Shown: positions 9,963-17,138 of the stretch, in pieces
Position numbering within the stretch: the stretch's first letter is position 1
Layout of the letters: every line of letters starts with the position of its first letter
Origin: Bacteroidales bacterium
GTDB lineage: Bacteria > Bacteroidota > Bacteroidia > Bacteroidales > UBA932
Assembly: GCA_017617475.1 (NCBI GenBank)
Contig: JAFZWC010000002.1
Coordinates: forward strand, 1 to 49,638
Direction of reading: 5' to 3'
Length of the DNA: 49,638 bases
The notes under the pieces: model-generated
Database searches by the model: none
Told to the model about the DNA's origin: nothing
What the model saw: only the letters and a program-made list of their open reading frames with translations
Made by a program: the position numbers and the translations under genes

Positions 9963-10874
9963 ATGAAAAAAGCTATAGTCTTCCTTTTGGTTGTCTTTGG
10001 TGCCCTGCATCTGGGCGCACAGGAGGTATATAAAATCTATGAGGGTGTCGCCACAGGGGTGGAAAACCTTAACTATCAGGAACTTACCTTGAAGAATGTA
10101 CGGTCCGGCCGTCCGCTGGTCTACAATGTTACGGAGCCCACCATCACGGTTTATCGGCCCGAAAAGGAGATCAATACGGGTGCGGCCATGATTATTGCTC
10201 CTGGTGGCGGAAACATGTACCTCACCTGGGAAGAAGAAGGCGTGAATGTGGCCCAGTGGTTTCAGCGCCATGGTGTCACCGGAATCATCCTGAAATACCG
10301 TACCAACTTCATGGGCAACAATGAGGAAGAGATTAACAAGTCTTTGATGGAGTTCTTCGGGCGCTTGTCATCCTTTGCCGAAATGGGCCATGACAATGAA
10401 GCTGGAATGGCTTCCGTCTCCATTCCCGTCATGGAAGTCGAAAGAACCATACAGGGCGACGACGGACGTCAGGCGGTGAAATATGTACGGGAACATGCAG
10501 CAGAACTGGGTGTGAATCCGGAGAAGATTGGCTTGATGGGTTTCTCTGCCGGTGGTATGGTCACTTGTAACGTCATGTTCATCAATGATGAGAGCACCCG
10601 TCCCAATCTGGCTGCCCCTATCTATGGCTTTCAAGGAACCAAACTGCCGGAGCACCCCGTTCCCACCTTCCTCTGCGGCCCCGAGTTCGACCTTTTCAGT
10701 CCGGATGGTGCCTACCTTCTATACAAGGCTTTCCACGAGGCGCATCTTCCCGCCGAACTCCATTTCATCCATGACGCCACCCACGGTGAAGGTCTCATGT
10801 ATAATGGAAGGGAGTGGAATGAATGGATAGACCTTCTTTACAAATTCATGAAAGCGGTCAAAATGGTTGAATAG
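9963..10874 (+). CDS. Secreted alpha/beta-hydrolase (esterase-like)
   Basis: Probable carbohydrate esterase acting in the periplasm on acyl-decorated glycans. ATG 9963 is chosen over an in-frame upstream start because it begins a clean signal peptide (MKKAIVFLLVVFGALHLGAQ). The protein has 303 residues. It shows an oxyanion-hole region (MIIAPGGGNMYL), the nucleophile elbow GFSAGG (serine near residue 194) and a C-terminal histidine in HDATHGEG. An acidic partner is likely in CGPEFDLFSPDGAY. Such enzymes often accompany Bacteroidota pectin and xylan loci. It lies 68 bases after susD, beyond a hairpin. The substrate cannot be told from the sequence. Confidence 0.8.
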   Translation: MKKAIVFLLVVFGALHLGAQEVYKIYEGVATGVENLNYQELTLKNVRSGRPLVYNVTEPTITVYRPEKEINTGAAMIIAPGGGNMYLTWEEEGVNVAQWFQRHGVTGIILKYRTNFMGNNEEEINKSLMEFFGRLSSFAEMGHDNEAGMASVSIPVMEVERTIQGDDGRQAVKYVREHAAELGVNPEKIGLMGFSAGGMVTCNVMFINDESTRPNLAAPIYGFQGTKLPEHPVPTFLCGPEFDLFSPDGAYLLYKAFHEAHLPAELHFIHDATHGEGLMYNGREWNEWIDLLYKFMKAVKMVE

Positions 10875-10933
10875 CGAAGAATAGGTCGTCCAGACATACA
10901 AACCGTGAAATACAACTAATTAATATTCAGACA

Positions 10934-10980
10934 TTTACAAGAATCCTCCTCGGTAAAAACCCGAGGAGGATTCTTGTAAA
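10934..10980. terminator. Bidirectional terminator between convergent genes
   Basis: A perfect 20-bp stem (left arm TTTACAAGAATCCTCCTCGG at 10934-10953, right arm 10961-10980) encloses a 7-nt loop. It lies between the convergent esterase gene (+) and ceramidase-like gene (-). The A/T-rich outer ends give short T runs in both directions. Confidence 0.85.
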
Positions 10981-11010
10981 CAAAAAGAAATCAAACGATT
11001 ACATTACACG

Positions 11011-12357
11011 CTATTTAACCTGTTTCAACAACTCCTTTGCCGCCTCCACGATGGCTTTCTCTGCGTGGCCGGGCTGGAGGCGGGAGCCGATGACCTGGAA
11101 GGTGAGGCGGTTAGCGGCTGCGTCGGAATAGATGTAGCCGCTCTCGAAGGGACCGTCGGCTAGAGTTACCACCATCAGTTTGCTGGCGGGGAACTCTTTC
11201 TTGAGACGAAGGCCGATCTCCGTGTAGATTTCGCCGCTCACGCTCACCAGGGCAATATCGCCGATGGTCACCAGGCCCACGCCGATGTGGCAGTCGCCGG
11301 CCGGCTTGTAGCCGGGGTCGTAGTTCTCGCGGCCCACCTTGTCAATGCGCTCGCGGCCGGGTACGGCAATCACGGTCTCGGTCCCCTTGATGACGGGATT
11401 CACCTCATACTGGGTGTCGTAGAGCATGATTTCCAAAGCCTTGAAAGCCACAGCGTTACCCAGCATGCGCACGTACTCGTCCTTGCGGTCCACCATGGCC
11501 TTGTGCAGGGGGATCTGCGCGCCCGTCACTTCCTTGGGACGGAGGTCGAGGGCGCCCACTTCGGCCCGTTTGGGAAGGCGTACGCCTTTCACCTGTTCCG
11601 TCTCCTTGAAGAGGTCGGAATAGGCCAGCTTGGGATTCTGGTCTCCGGAAGCGCCCTGGCAGAAAACCGCCACGGTATTCTCGCCGAAGACTTTCTCTAT
11701 GAGGGCGCAGGCGTCGCCGGGATAATCGGCACTCACCACACCGCTGATGAAGAAATTCACCGGATGCATGCCGTAGTTCATGTACACGGCGATGGGAACA
11801 TCTTCCTGGTCCAGGAAACTGATGACGGTGAGGTCTTTGTCGGAAGGGGCCGTCCAGTTGGGGGCCTGCTCCCACTCCTGGTATTCGTTATAATTGTCAC
11901 GGTTCACGTTTAGGTCCAGCGGGCGTTTGCCAAAGCCCACGCGTGCCGGACGGGCCGATGCCCGGGCCTCCTGCACGGCGGCAACGATGGCCTCCTGGAT
12001 CTGCGGCTGGGTAGGAATGTTCTCCGGGCCAATGCCTGCGGTGCCGCCGCTGTGCGTATGGGTGCTGGAGATGATGAAGTTCTCATAAGGGACGCCGGTA
12101 GAGACCGATGCCTTGCGGATGGTGGCGTCTAGGTCGTGGCAGTGGGTGTCCATGGCCACCAGGGCCGTAGCGGAATGGCCGTCACTGGCATAAATGGCCC
12201 GCACATAGAGTTTTCCGCGGATGATGTCCGAAGCAAACTGCAAATCACTCTGCTTGGGCGTGATGTCCACTTTGGCCGCACCGGCCACCAGTTGCTGGGC
12301 CGAGGCCGTAACGGTTGCCAGGGCCAGCGAAAGAATCAGGGTCAGGATTTGTTTCAT
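11011..12357 (-). CDS. Neutral/alkaline ceramidase-like secreted protein
   Basis: Belongs by sequence to the neutral/alkaline non-lysosomal ceramidase N-terminal domain family, which are zinc amidases. The product has 448 residues with a signal peptide (MKQILTLILSLALATVTASAQ). Visible features are the opening VAGAAKVDITP, the zinc-binding motif IISSTHTHSGG (near residue 100), a further histidine in NYGMHPVNF (near 195) and CQGASGDQNP. The C-terminal ceramidase beta domain of longer family members is absent. Here it sits in a glycan locus and shares promoter and leader sequence with the GH2 gene upstream, so it is probably part of glycan breakdown rather than lipid metabolism. That role is inference. 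Members of this family in similar loci have no activity that I can name. Confidence 0.8.
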   Translation of the reverse strand: MKQILTLILSLALATVTASAQQLVAGAAKVDITPKQSDLQFASDIIRGKLYVRAIYASDGHSATALVAMDTHCHDLDATIRKASVSTGVPYENFIISSTHTHSGGTAGIGPENIPTQPQIQEAIVAAVQEARASARPARVGFGKRPLDLNVNRDNYNEYQEWEQAPNWTAPSDKDLTVISFLDQEDVPIAVYMNYGMHPVNFFISGVVSADYPGDACALIEKVFGENTVAVFCQGASGDQNPKLAYSDLFKETEQVKGVRLPKRAEVGALDLRPKEVTGAQIPLHKAMVDRKDEYVRMLGNAVAFKALEIMLYDTQYEVNPVIKGTETVIAVPGRERIDKVGRENYDPGYKPAGDCHIGVGLVTIGDIALVSVSGEIYTEIGLRLKKEFPASKLMVVTLADGPFESGYIYSDAAANRLTFQVIGSRLQPGHAEKAIVEAAKELLKQVK

Positions 12358-12445
12358 ATACTGCTGTTATTTCTGGGTACAAAATTAAGTTGATGCATCC
12401 TGAAAGGCCTTTCGGCATCTGCAGAATAGTATTCAAATCCTTCAT
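12334..12445 (-). repeat. 112-nt promoter/leader duplication, copy 1
   Basis: Nearly identical to 14467-14578, with three mismatches in 112 positions by eye. It spans the first codons of the ceramidase-like gene (encoding MKQILTL), its 5' leader, -7 box and activator motif. The similarity stops on both sides. This is a recent copy of a complete regulatory module with a start codon and not merely a similar promoter. Confidence 0.9.
12380..12434 (-). promoter_or_regulatory. Promoter and putative activator site of the ceramidase-like gene
   Basis: On the minus strand the -7 box TAATTTTG occupies 12387-12380. The shared motif occupies 12434-12406 (GAATACTATTCTGCAGATGC then CGAAAGGCC). The core starts exactly 39 nt upstream of the -7 box. 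The whole region belongs to a 112-nt duplication shared with the GH2 promoter. Confidence 0.7.
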
Positions 12446-12459
12446 TAACGCATGGTTTC

Positions 12460-14490
12460 TTATGGTTTACATGTCCAGACGGCCTGCTCTTCACCTTGGG
12501 AAGTAACCACCCTGACCGTGTTGGGGCCGGGCTGAAGGGTAATGGAAGGCCATTCCACGGTGGCGTAGGCATCGGCCTTTTTCTGGGAGACCTTTTTCCC
12601 GTTGAGGTATAGCGTGGCGGAAGGTGCTGTGGTGAATACGATGATGTCTGTCAGCGGATCGGTACGTTCCGTGAAGCCCTTGGAACACAAATGGACGGTA
12701 GGAACGGATTTGTTCCAGTTGGCTTTGTAGTAATAGAAGGCATCCTTGCGGGTTTTGCGGTCATGGGTAACCAGGCCTTTGTCGTTCTGGTTGGGGCTGT
12801 CGCCCTCGAATCGGCCAGAAGCGCCGAAGTCGAACATGTTCCAAACGTATGAGCCCCACACGTAGTCACGCTCTGCGACTACCGGCCATTGGGCGCGGTG
12901 GATGGACGTCTGGCGTTCCATCGGGTGGTTCTTGCCCATGGAGTCCATAACGGTATAATCACTTTCCCTGTACACACCCACATGCTGGTTGGGGCTGGCG
13001 CCGGCACCATATTCGCTGATGGCCACGGAAGCCGTCGGATGCTGTGCATGCCAGTCGTCCAGAAAGGGCCCCAGGTCATCCTTTGTTCCGTAATACCAGC
13101 CATAATATTTGTTGAAAGCCATTACATCGGGAATGAATTCTGTCGATGCGTCAATGTACACGGCGCAGGTGGTGAGGCGGTAGGGATCCAATTCGTGGGC
13201 TACTTGGTTCAGCCGGGATACGATGCCGTCCGTTCCGGCCTGAATCTCGTTATAGAGTCCCCAGAAGCAGATGGAGGGATGGTTGTAGTTCTGGATAATC
13301 ATTTCCCGGAGCTGAAGTTCCAAGTTGTCATCGAAAGCAGGATTGGCCACCCAGGTACCTACAAATGGAATTTCTTCCCATACCACGTAGCCCCGGCGGT
13401 CGGCTTCCTGGAACATGAATTTGGCTTGCGGATAATGGGCCAGCCGAAGGGCATTGACACCCATTTCGTCAAAGAAATCATAATCGGTGCGATGGTGCTC
13501 TTCCGTAAGGGCTGTGGCCACGCCGGCCCAGTCCTGGTGACGGGAAACGCCCTGCAACTTCATGTGTTTGCCATTGAGGAAGAAACCCTTTTCCTGGTCT
13601 ACGTGGAAATAGCGGAAACCGGTCTGTTCTTCCACCCGGTCCAGTTCCACGCCGTCTTTCCACAGGGTGGTAATGGCGGTGTACAGATAGGGATCCTGCC
13701 TGCCGTTCCACAAATGCGGATGGTCAAGCGAGAGATTGCATGCCACCACGTTATCCTTAATATGGTTATAACATGTGCTGGCCACTTCTTTGCCGGATGC
13801 GTCCTGCAAGGCAACGCGCAACTCGCACCCGTCATAGTCTGTGAGGGTGGAAAGATGCACCTGAACAGATAAATCGGCCCTTTCCTCACTTACGCGCTTT
13901 TGAGAAATAAGGACCCCGTCGCTGCCCAGGTAAAGCGGCGAGATGCAGGTGGGCTCCGTCACTTCCAGCCAGATGCTGCGGTACAGGCCGCCGTAGCTGT
14001 TGAAATCGCCGCCGAAGGGTGCCACTTCAAAGGTGGGAGCATTGCTGCACACCACCGTGAGCTGGTTGTCACCGGGTTTTACATAGTCGGTGATTTCGAA
14101 AGTGAAAGCATTGTAGGCGCCTTTGTGTTCCCCGACGAAAGTCCCGTTCACCTGGACGACCGCCACGCTGCCGGCCCCTTCAAACTTGAGGAAGAAGCGT
14201 TTCCCGGCATCGCTTTCCGGGATGTTGAGCGTACGGATATAATGGCCGTAGCCCCGGTAGTAGCTGGTCTGCGTCATGAAATCCTCAGCGTTCCAGGTAT
14301 GCGGCAAGTCCACGGGCTCGCCCACAGGGGCGGCACCGAAGAAGGAACCCGCCACTGCACCGGTGCGCACGAAGCCCTTGTTGAACGTCCAGCCCTGGTT
14401 CAGGGAACGCAGTTGCCGGGCATGGGAAACTGTGAAGCTGGTAAAGAAGAAAGTAGCCGAGAGACTAATCAGGGTCAGGATTTGTTTCAT
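12460..14490 (-). CDS. GH2 family glycosidase (beta-galactosidase-like), secreted
   Basis: Predicted exo-beta-glycosidase, most like Bacteroidota GH2 beta-galactosidases. It has 676 residues with a signal peptide (MKQILTLISLSATFFFTSFTVSHA). Domain order is a sugar-binding jelly roll (DLPHTWNAEDF, YRGYGHYIRTL, VVQVNGTFVGEHKGAYNAFTFEI), an immunoglobulin-like domain, the TIM barrel (GFRYFHVDQEKGFFLNGK, MGVNALRLAHYP) and a C-terminal beta domain. The acid/base glutamate is in FWGLYNEI (near residue 413) and the nucleophile in AISEYGAG (near 493). The gene is monocistronic with its own motif-bearing promoter, and it is divergent from the Tat-exported hydrolase gene. Substrate specificity within GH2 cannot be fixed from sequence alone. 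Confidence 0.9.
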   Translation of the reverse strand: MKQILTLISLSATFFFTSFTVSHARQLRSLNQGWTFNKGFVRTGAVAGSFFGAAPVGEPVDLPHTWNAEDFMTQTSYYRGYGHYIRTLNIPESDAGKRFFLKFEGAGSVAVVQVNGTFVGEHKGAYNAFTFEITDYVKPGDNQLTVVCSNAPTFEVAPFGGDFNSYGGLYRSIWLEVTEPTCISPLYLGSDGVLISQKRVSEERADLSVQVHLSTLTDYDGCELRVALQDASGKEVASTCYNHIKDNVVACNLSLDHPHLWNGRQDPYLYTAITTLWKDGVELDRVEEQTGFRYFHVDQEKGFFLNGKHMKLQGVSRHQDWAGVATALTEEHHRTDYDFFDEMGVNALRLAHYPQAKFMFQEADRRGYVVWEEIPFVGTWVANPAFDDNLELQLREMIIQNYNHPSICFWGLYNEIQAGTDGIVSRLNQVAHELDPYRLTTCAVYIDASTEFIPDVMAFNKYYGWYYGTKDDLGPFLDDWHAQHPTASVAISEYGAGASPNQHVGVYRESDYTVMDSMGKNHPMERQTSIHRAQWPVVAERDYVWGSYVWNMFDFGASGRFEGDSPNQNDKGLVTHDRKTRKDAFYYYKANWNKSVPTVHLCSKGFTERTDPLTDIIVFTTAPSATLYLNGKKVSQKKADAYATVEWPSITLQPGPNTVRVVTSQGEEQAVWTCKP

Positions 14491-14578
14491 ATTCTGCTGT
14501 TATTTCTGGATACAAAATTAAGCTGATGCATCCTGAAAGGCCTTTCGGCATCTGCAGAATAGTATTCAAATCCTTCAT
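14467..14578 (-). repeat. 112-nt promoter/leader duplication, copy 2
   Basis: Counterpart of 12334-12445. It includes the start of the GH2 coding region, its leader, -7 box and activator motif. The two encoded proteins share only their first residues (MKQILTL) and are otherwise unrelated, so only the control region was copied. Confidence 0.9.
14513..14567 (-). promoter_or_regulatory. Promoter and putative activator site of the GH2 gene
   Basis: On the minus strand the -7 box TAATTTTG is at 14520-14513. The shared motif is at 14567-14539, with the same 39-nt core-to-box distance as at the GH106 and susC promoters. Confidence 0.7.
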
Positions 14579-14600
14579 AAACACAAGTTTCAAGAAATTG

Positions 14601-14655
14601 CCAAGTATTCTGAAGATAATGAAAAGGGGGGAACGTGTTCTCCCCCTTAACTTTG
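14601..14655 (+). promoter_or_regulatory. Promoter and weaker activator site of the Tat-exported hydrolase gene
   Basis: The -7 box TAACTTTG is at 14648-14655 and is followed by CACCAGA, as at susC. The core TTCTGAAGAT at 14608-14617 starts 40 nt before the box, one more than at the other four promoters. The left part of the motif is poorly kept. A near-palindrome (AAGGGGGGAAC, then GTTCTCCCCCTT) fills the space up to the -7 box. Confidence 0.55.
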
Positions 14656-14678
14656 CACCAGAGAAAACGAAGTGAACC

Positions 14679-15590
14679 ATGATTACAAGACGTGAAGCCC
14701 TTAAGATGTTCGGATTTGGCGCAGCGGCGCTGGCCTTCTCTCCCTATGTTCGTGCCGAAAGACTCCTGGACGAGCCCCGGCTCCGTGATTTGATGCGCCC
14801 GCAGGGGCCGCAGGGCATGCCGCCGCTCAAATATGACGAGCCCGTGGTGTACGAAGGCCCCGATGTGATTATCCGCCAGATTGACGAGCACACCTGGGAA
14901 GGCAACGGCCACCTCATGGCCAACGAGACCATCTATATAATAGAAGGTTCCGAAAAGGCTATTCTGCTGGACGCCGGAACCAAGATTGACGGCCTGGACA
15001 AGATTGTGGCGGGCATCACCAAAAAGCCCGTAACGCTTATCGCTACCCACGTGCACCCGGACCACACCGGCAGTGCTATCAACGATTTCCCCGAAATCTG
15101 GATCAATGCGGGAGACATGGTAAATGTGCCCGAATTCATGGCCGATTATAAAGGTAAGATCAATTATTTGGCCGACGGTCAGGTGTTTGACTTGGGGGGC
15201 CGCCACATCGAAGTCATCTTTACCCCCGGCCATACCCCCGGCAGCGTCTCGTTCTTTGAAATGGACGGCCGCAAGTGGGGCTATAGCGGAGATGCCTTTG
15301 GCAGTGGCAACCTCTTGCTAACCACGAACTTCTCCACACTGCTGGCGACAACTACCCGTATTGAGAAATATATGAAAAAGCACGGGGTTGAGAAGCTTTA
15401 TCCCGGCCATTATATGGGTAAAAACCTGGAAACGCTCCAGCGTATCAGCGACCTTAAGCTGATGAGTGAACAGATGTTGGATGGCACCCGCAAAGGGGAT
15501 ACCAGCGGTCAAGCCATGCTAGGCCTCAACGGCCGCATCCGGGACTATGGAGTGAATGTGAGTTATCGTGACCCGGAAGGAGTGAAATAG
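14679..15590 (+). CDS. Tat-exported metallo-beta-lactamase-fold hydrolase
   Basis: A 303-residue MBL-fold protein. The N-terminus carries a twin-arginine signal (TRREALKMFGFGAAALAFSP), so it should be exported folded with its metals. The core shows the family zinc ligands: THVHPDHTG (HxHxDH, near residues 123-128), FTPGHTPGSVSF, YSGDAFGSGN and LYPGHYMGKN. The fold supports hydrolysis of an ester, lactone, thioester or similar bond. The substrate is unknown. The gene is divergent from the GH2 gene and shares the activator motif in a weaker form, so it is probably induced with the glycan locus. A lactonase or esterase role on glycan-derived products is possible but is only inference. Confidence 0.85.
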   Translation: MITRREALKMFGFGAAALAFSPYVRAERLLDEPRLRDLMRPQGPQGMPPLKYDEPVVYEGPDVIIRQIDEHTWEGNGHLMANETIYIIEGSEKAILLDAGTKIDGLDKIVAGITKKPVTLIATHVHPDHTGSAINDFPEIWINAGDMVNVPEFMADYKGKINYLADGQVFDLGGRHIEVIFTPGHTPGSVSFFEMDGRKWGYSGDAFGSGNLLLTTNFSTLLATTTRIEKYMKKHGVEKLYPGHYMGKNLETLQRISDLKLMSEQMLDGTRKGDTSGQAMLGLNGRIRDYGVNVSYRDPEGVK

Positions 15591-15635
15591 CATAAAGAAT
15601 GGTTAAAACTTTGGTTAATAGTTAGGTTAATGGTA

Positions 15636-15665
15636 GAAGCGGAACGCCGTGAGGTGCTCCGCTTC
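15636..15665 (+). terminator. Putative terminator after the MBL-fold gene
   Basis: An 8-bp stem (GAAGCGGA pairing with TCCGCTTC) has a 14-nt loop and is followed by AGATTTTAT. It lies between the MBL-fold gene and the FMN-binding gene and would separate the two transcripts. Confidence 0.55.
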
Positions 15666-15685
15666 AGATTTTATACAATTTTTAG

Positions 15686-15693
15686 TATCTTTG
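15686..15693 (+). promoter_or_regulatory. -7 promoter box of the FMN-binding lipoprotein gene
   Basis: TATCTTTG matches the Bacteroidota TAnnTTTG consensus 19 bases before the start codon. The shared locus motif is absent here. Confidence 0.6.
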
Positions 15694-15712
15694 CGCCGCT
15701 AAAATTTGAACT

Positions 15713-16114
15713 ATGAAAAAGACTATACTGATTGTTGCCATTCTGGCCGTTTTGGCCGGTACTTGTCTCACCAGCACTTCCTGTGGAACCAATGCCGGGG
15801 CCAAAGGCGCTGACACCCTTAAAGTCAATACAAAGGAAATGGGAGCCGACATCATCGGCTTCAACGGTCCCACCCCGGTGGAAATCTCCATGGCAAAGGG
15901 CGTGATTACCAGAATCGAAGCCCTGCCCAACCAGGAGACGCCCCGCTTTTTCCAGATGGTAAAGGACAGCCTGCTTACCCGCCTCGTCGGTAAAACCGTT
16001 GAGGAGGCCAAGACTCTTGAACCGGACGTGGATGCCGTTTCTGGCGCTACCTATTCTTCCAATGCGGTTATCCGCAATATCCGGAGAGGCCTGGAGAGCG
16101 TATCGGCCCAATAG
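15713..16114 (+). CDS. Small FMN-binding domain lipoprotein
   Basis: A 133-residue exported protein consisting of a lipoprotein-like signal (LAVLAGTCLTSTSCG) and one FMN-binding domain. The motif DAVSGATYSS near residues 108-116 fits the site where ApbE-type transferases attach FMN to a Ser/Thr in related proteins (NqrC, RnfG). It is therefore a probable extracytoplasmic flavoprotein carrying electrons. No ApbE, membrane electron-transfer partner or reductase gene lies in the window. It has its own promoter and meets the next gene tail to tail with only 3 bases between. The redox partner is unknown. Confidence 0.8.
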   Translation: MKKTILIVAILAVLAGTCLTSTSCGTNAGAKGADTLKVNTKEMGADIIGFNGPTPVEISMAKGVITRIEALPNQETPRFFQMVKDSLLTRLVGKTVEEAKTLEPDVDAVSGATYSSNAVIRNIRRGLESVSAQ

Positions 16115-16117
16115 ATT

Positions 16118-17026
16118 CTACTTCAAGTTCCGCTTCAGGAAATCCATTACATAGTTGTGGTATAATTCCACATGCTCCGGCTTCATGAATCCGTGGCCGG
16201 CGCCAAAGATCATGTGCAGTTCGCAGTGGCCGTACACGTTGGAAGCCTTGGCGGAGTATTCCGGTTTCACCAGGGAGTCTTCCGTGCCGTGGACAATGAG
16301 CACATTGCCCTGGTAACCGGCAATATCCTTATAGATGTCATAGCCGTCATAGAACTTGTCGTAATAGGCCTTGCCGATGTTCATGCCCATAAAGTTCACC
16401 GTCTCAGGCACATCGGCCAATGTGGGATACAGAGTGAAGCCGTCGTCCGGGATGCAGAGGGCCGGGAAGGTGAGCAGGATGGCATTGATCTTCTTCTTAA
16501 CATAGGGAGCGGTGATGGCGCTGACGCAGCCTCCCTGGCTTTCTCCCAGCAGGAAAACGTTCTTTTTATCCACGAATGTCCAGGAACGCACCAGGTCGAT
16601 GACATCCTTCAAATTCTGGCTTTCCGTAAAGATGGACATGTCTTCCGTGCGGCCTTCACTCTGGCTCCGGGGGGAGCCACCAGCGAAGTCGTAGCAATAG
16701 CACACATAACCGGCCTTGGCCAGCTTGTCCACCATGGCGTAAAAACCGTGATGTGTGCCGCCGTAGCCGTGGGATAGGATGACGGCGGGATGCTTGCCTG
16801 GCGCTACGGGGATGAAGGCTTCTCCATAAATCTTATTGCCGTTGCTGACACAGCCCGTCACTTCCATGCGGTATGCGGGGTCGGAAGGTGGCGTGTTCAT
16901 CTTTTTGAACAGTTCCTCAATTTCTTCCCGGGTCATGTTGCCGAAGGGATTGCTATTCCCGGGCTGGCTGTAGGCGAGTGACGTAGTAATGGCGCAGAGG
17001 GCCAGAAGAGACAGAATACGTTTCAT
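16118..17026 (-). CDS. Secreted alpha/beta-hydrolase (feruloyl/cinnamoyl esterase-like)
   Basis: A 302-residue secreted hydrolase with a signal peptide (MKRILSLLALCAITTSLAYSQ). Visible motifs are ILSHGYGGTHHGF (oxyanion region), CYDFAGGSPRSQSEG, the nucleophile elbow LLGESQGG (serine near residue 164), VHGTEDSLV (acid) and GAGHGF (histidine). This pattern resembles Est1E-type feruloyl esterases and related hydrolases that remove phenolic or acyl groups from plant polysaccharides. It is divergent from the next esterase gene. An imperfect -7 box (TAATTTCG, 17055-17048 on the minus strand) lies upstream. The substrate assignment is tentative. Confidence 0.8.
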   Translation of the reverse strand: MKRILSLLALCAITTSLAYSQPGNSNPFGNMTREEIEELFKKMNTPPSDPAYRMEVTGCVSNGNKIYGEAFIPVAPGKHPAVILSHGYGGTHHGFYAMVDKLAKAGYVCYCYDFAGGSPRSQSEGRTEDMSIFTESQNLKDVIDLVRSWTFVDKKNVFLLGESQGGCVSAITAPYVKKKINAILLTFPALCIPDDGFTLYPTLADVPETVNFMGMNIGKAYYDKFYDGYDIYKDIAGYQGNVLIVHGTEDSLVKPEYSAKASNVYGHCELHMIFGAGHGFMKPEHVELYHNYVMDFLKRNLK

Positions 17027-17138
17027 GGTTTGACTGTATTGGATATGCGAAATTAGTGAAAAACGAGGGCTTTCCCAAATATGCCCTTTGATAATTGCCG
17101 GAATATGGTTAAATTAGCTAACCGTTAATCGCATTAAT

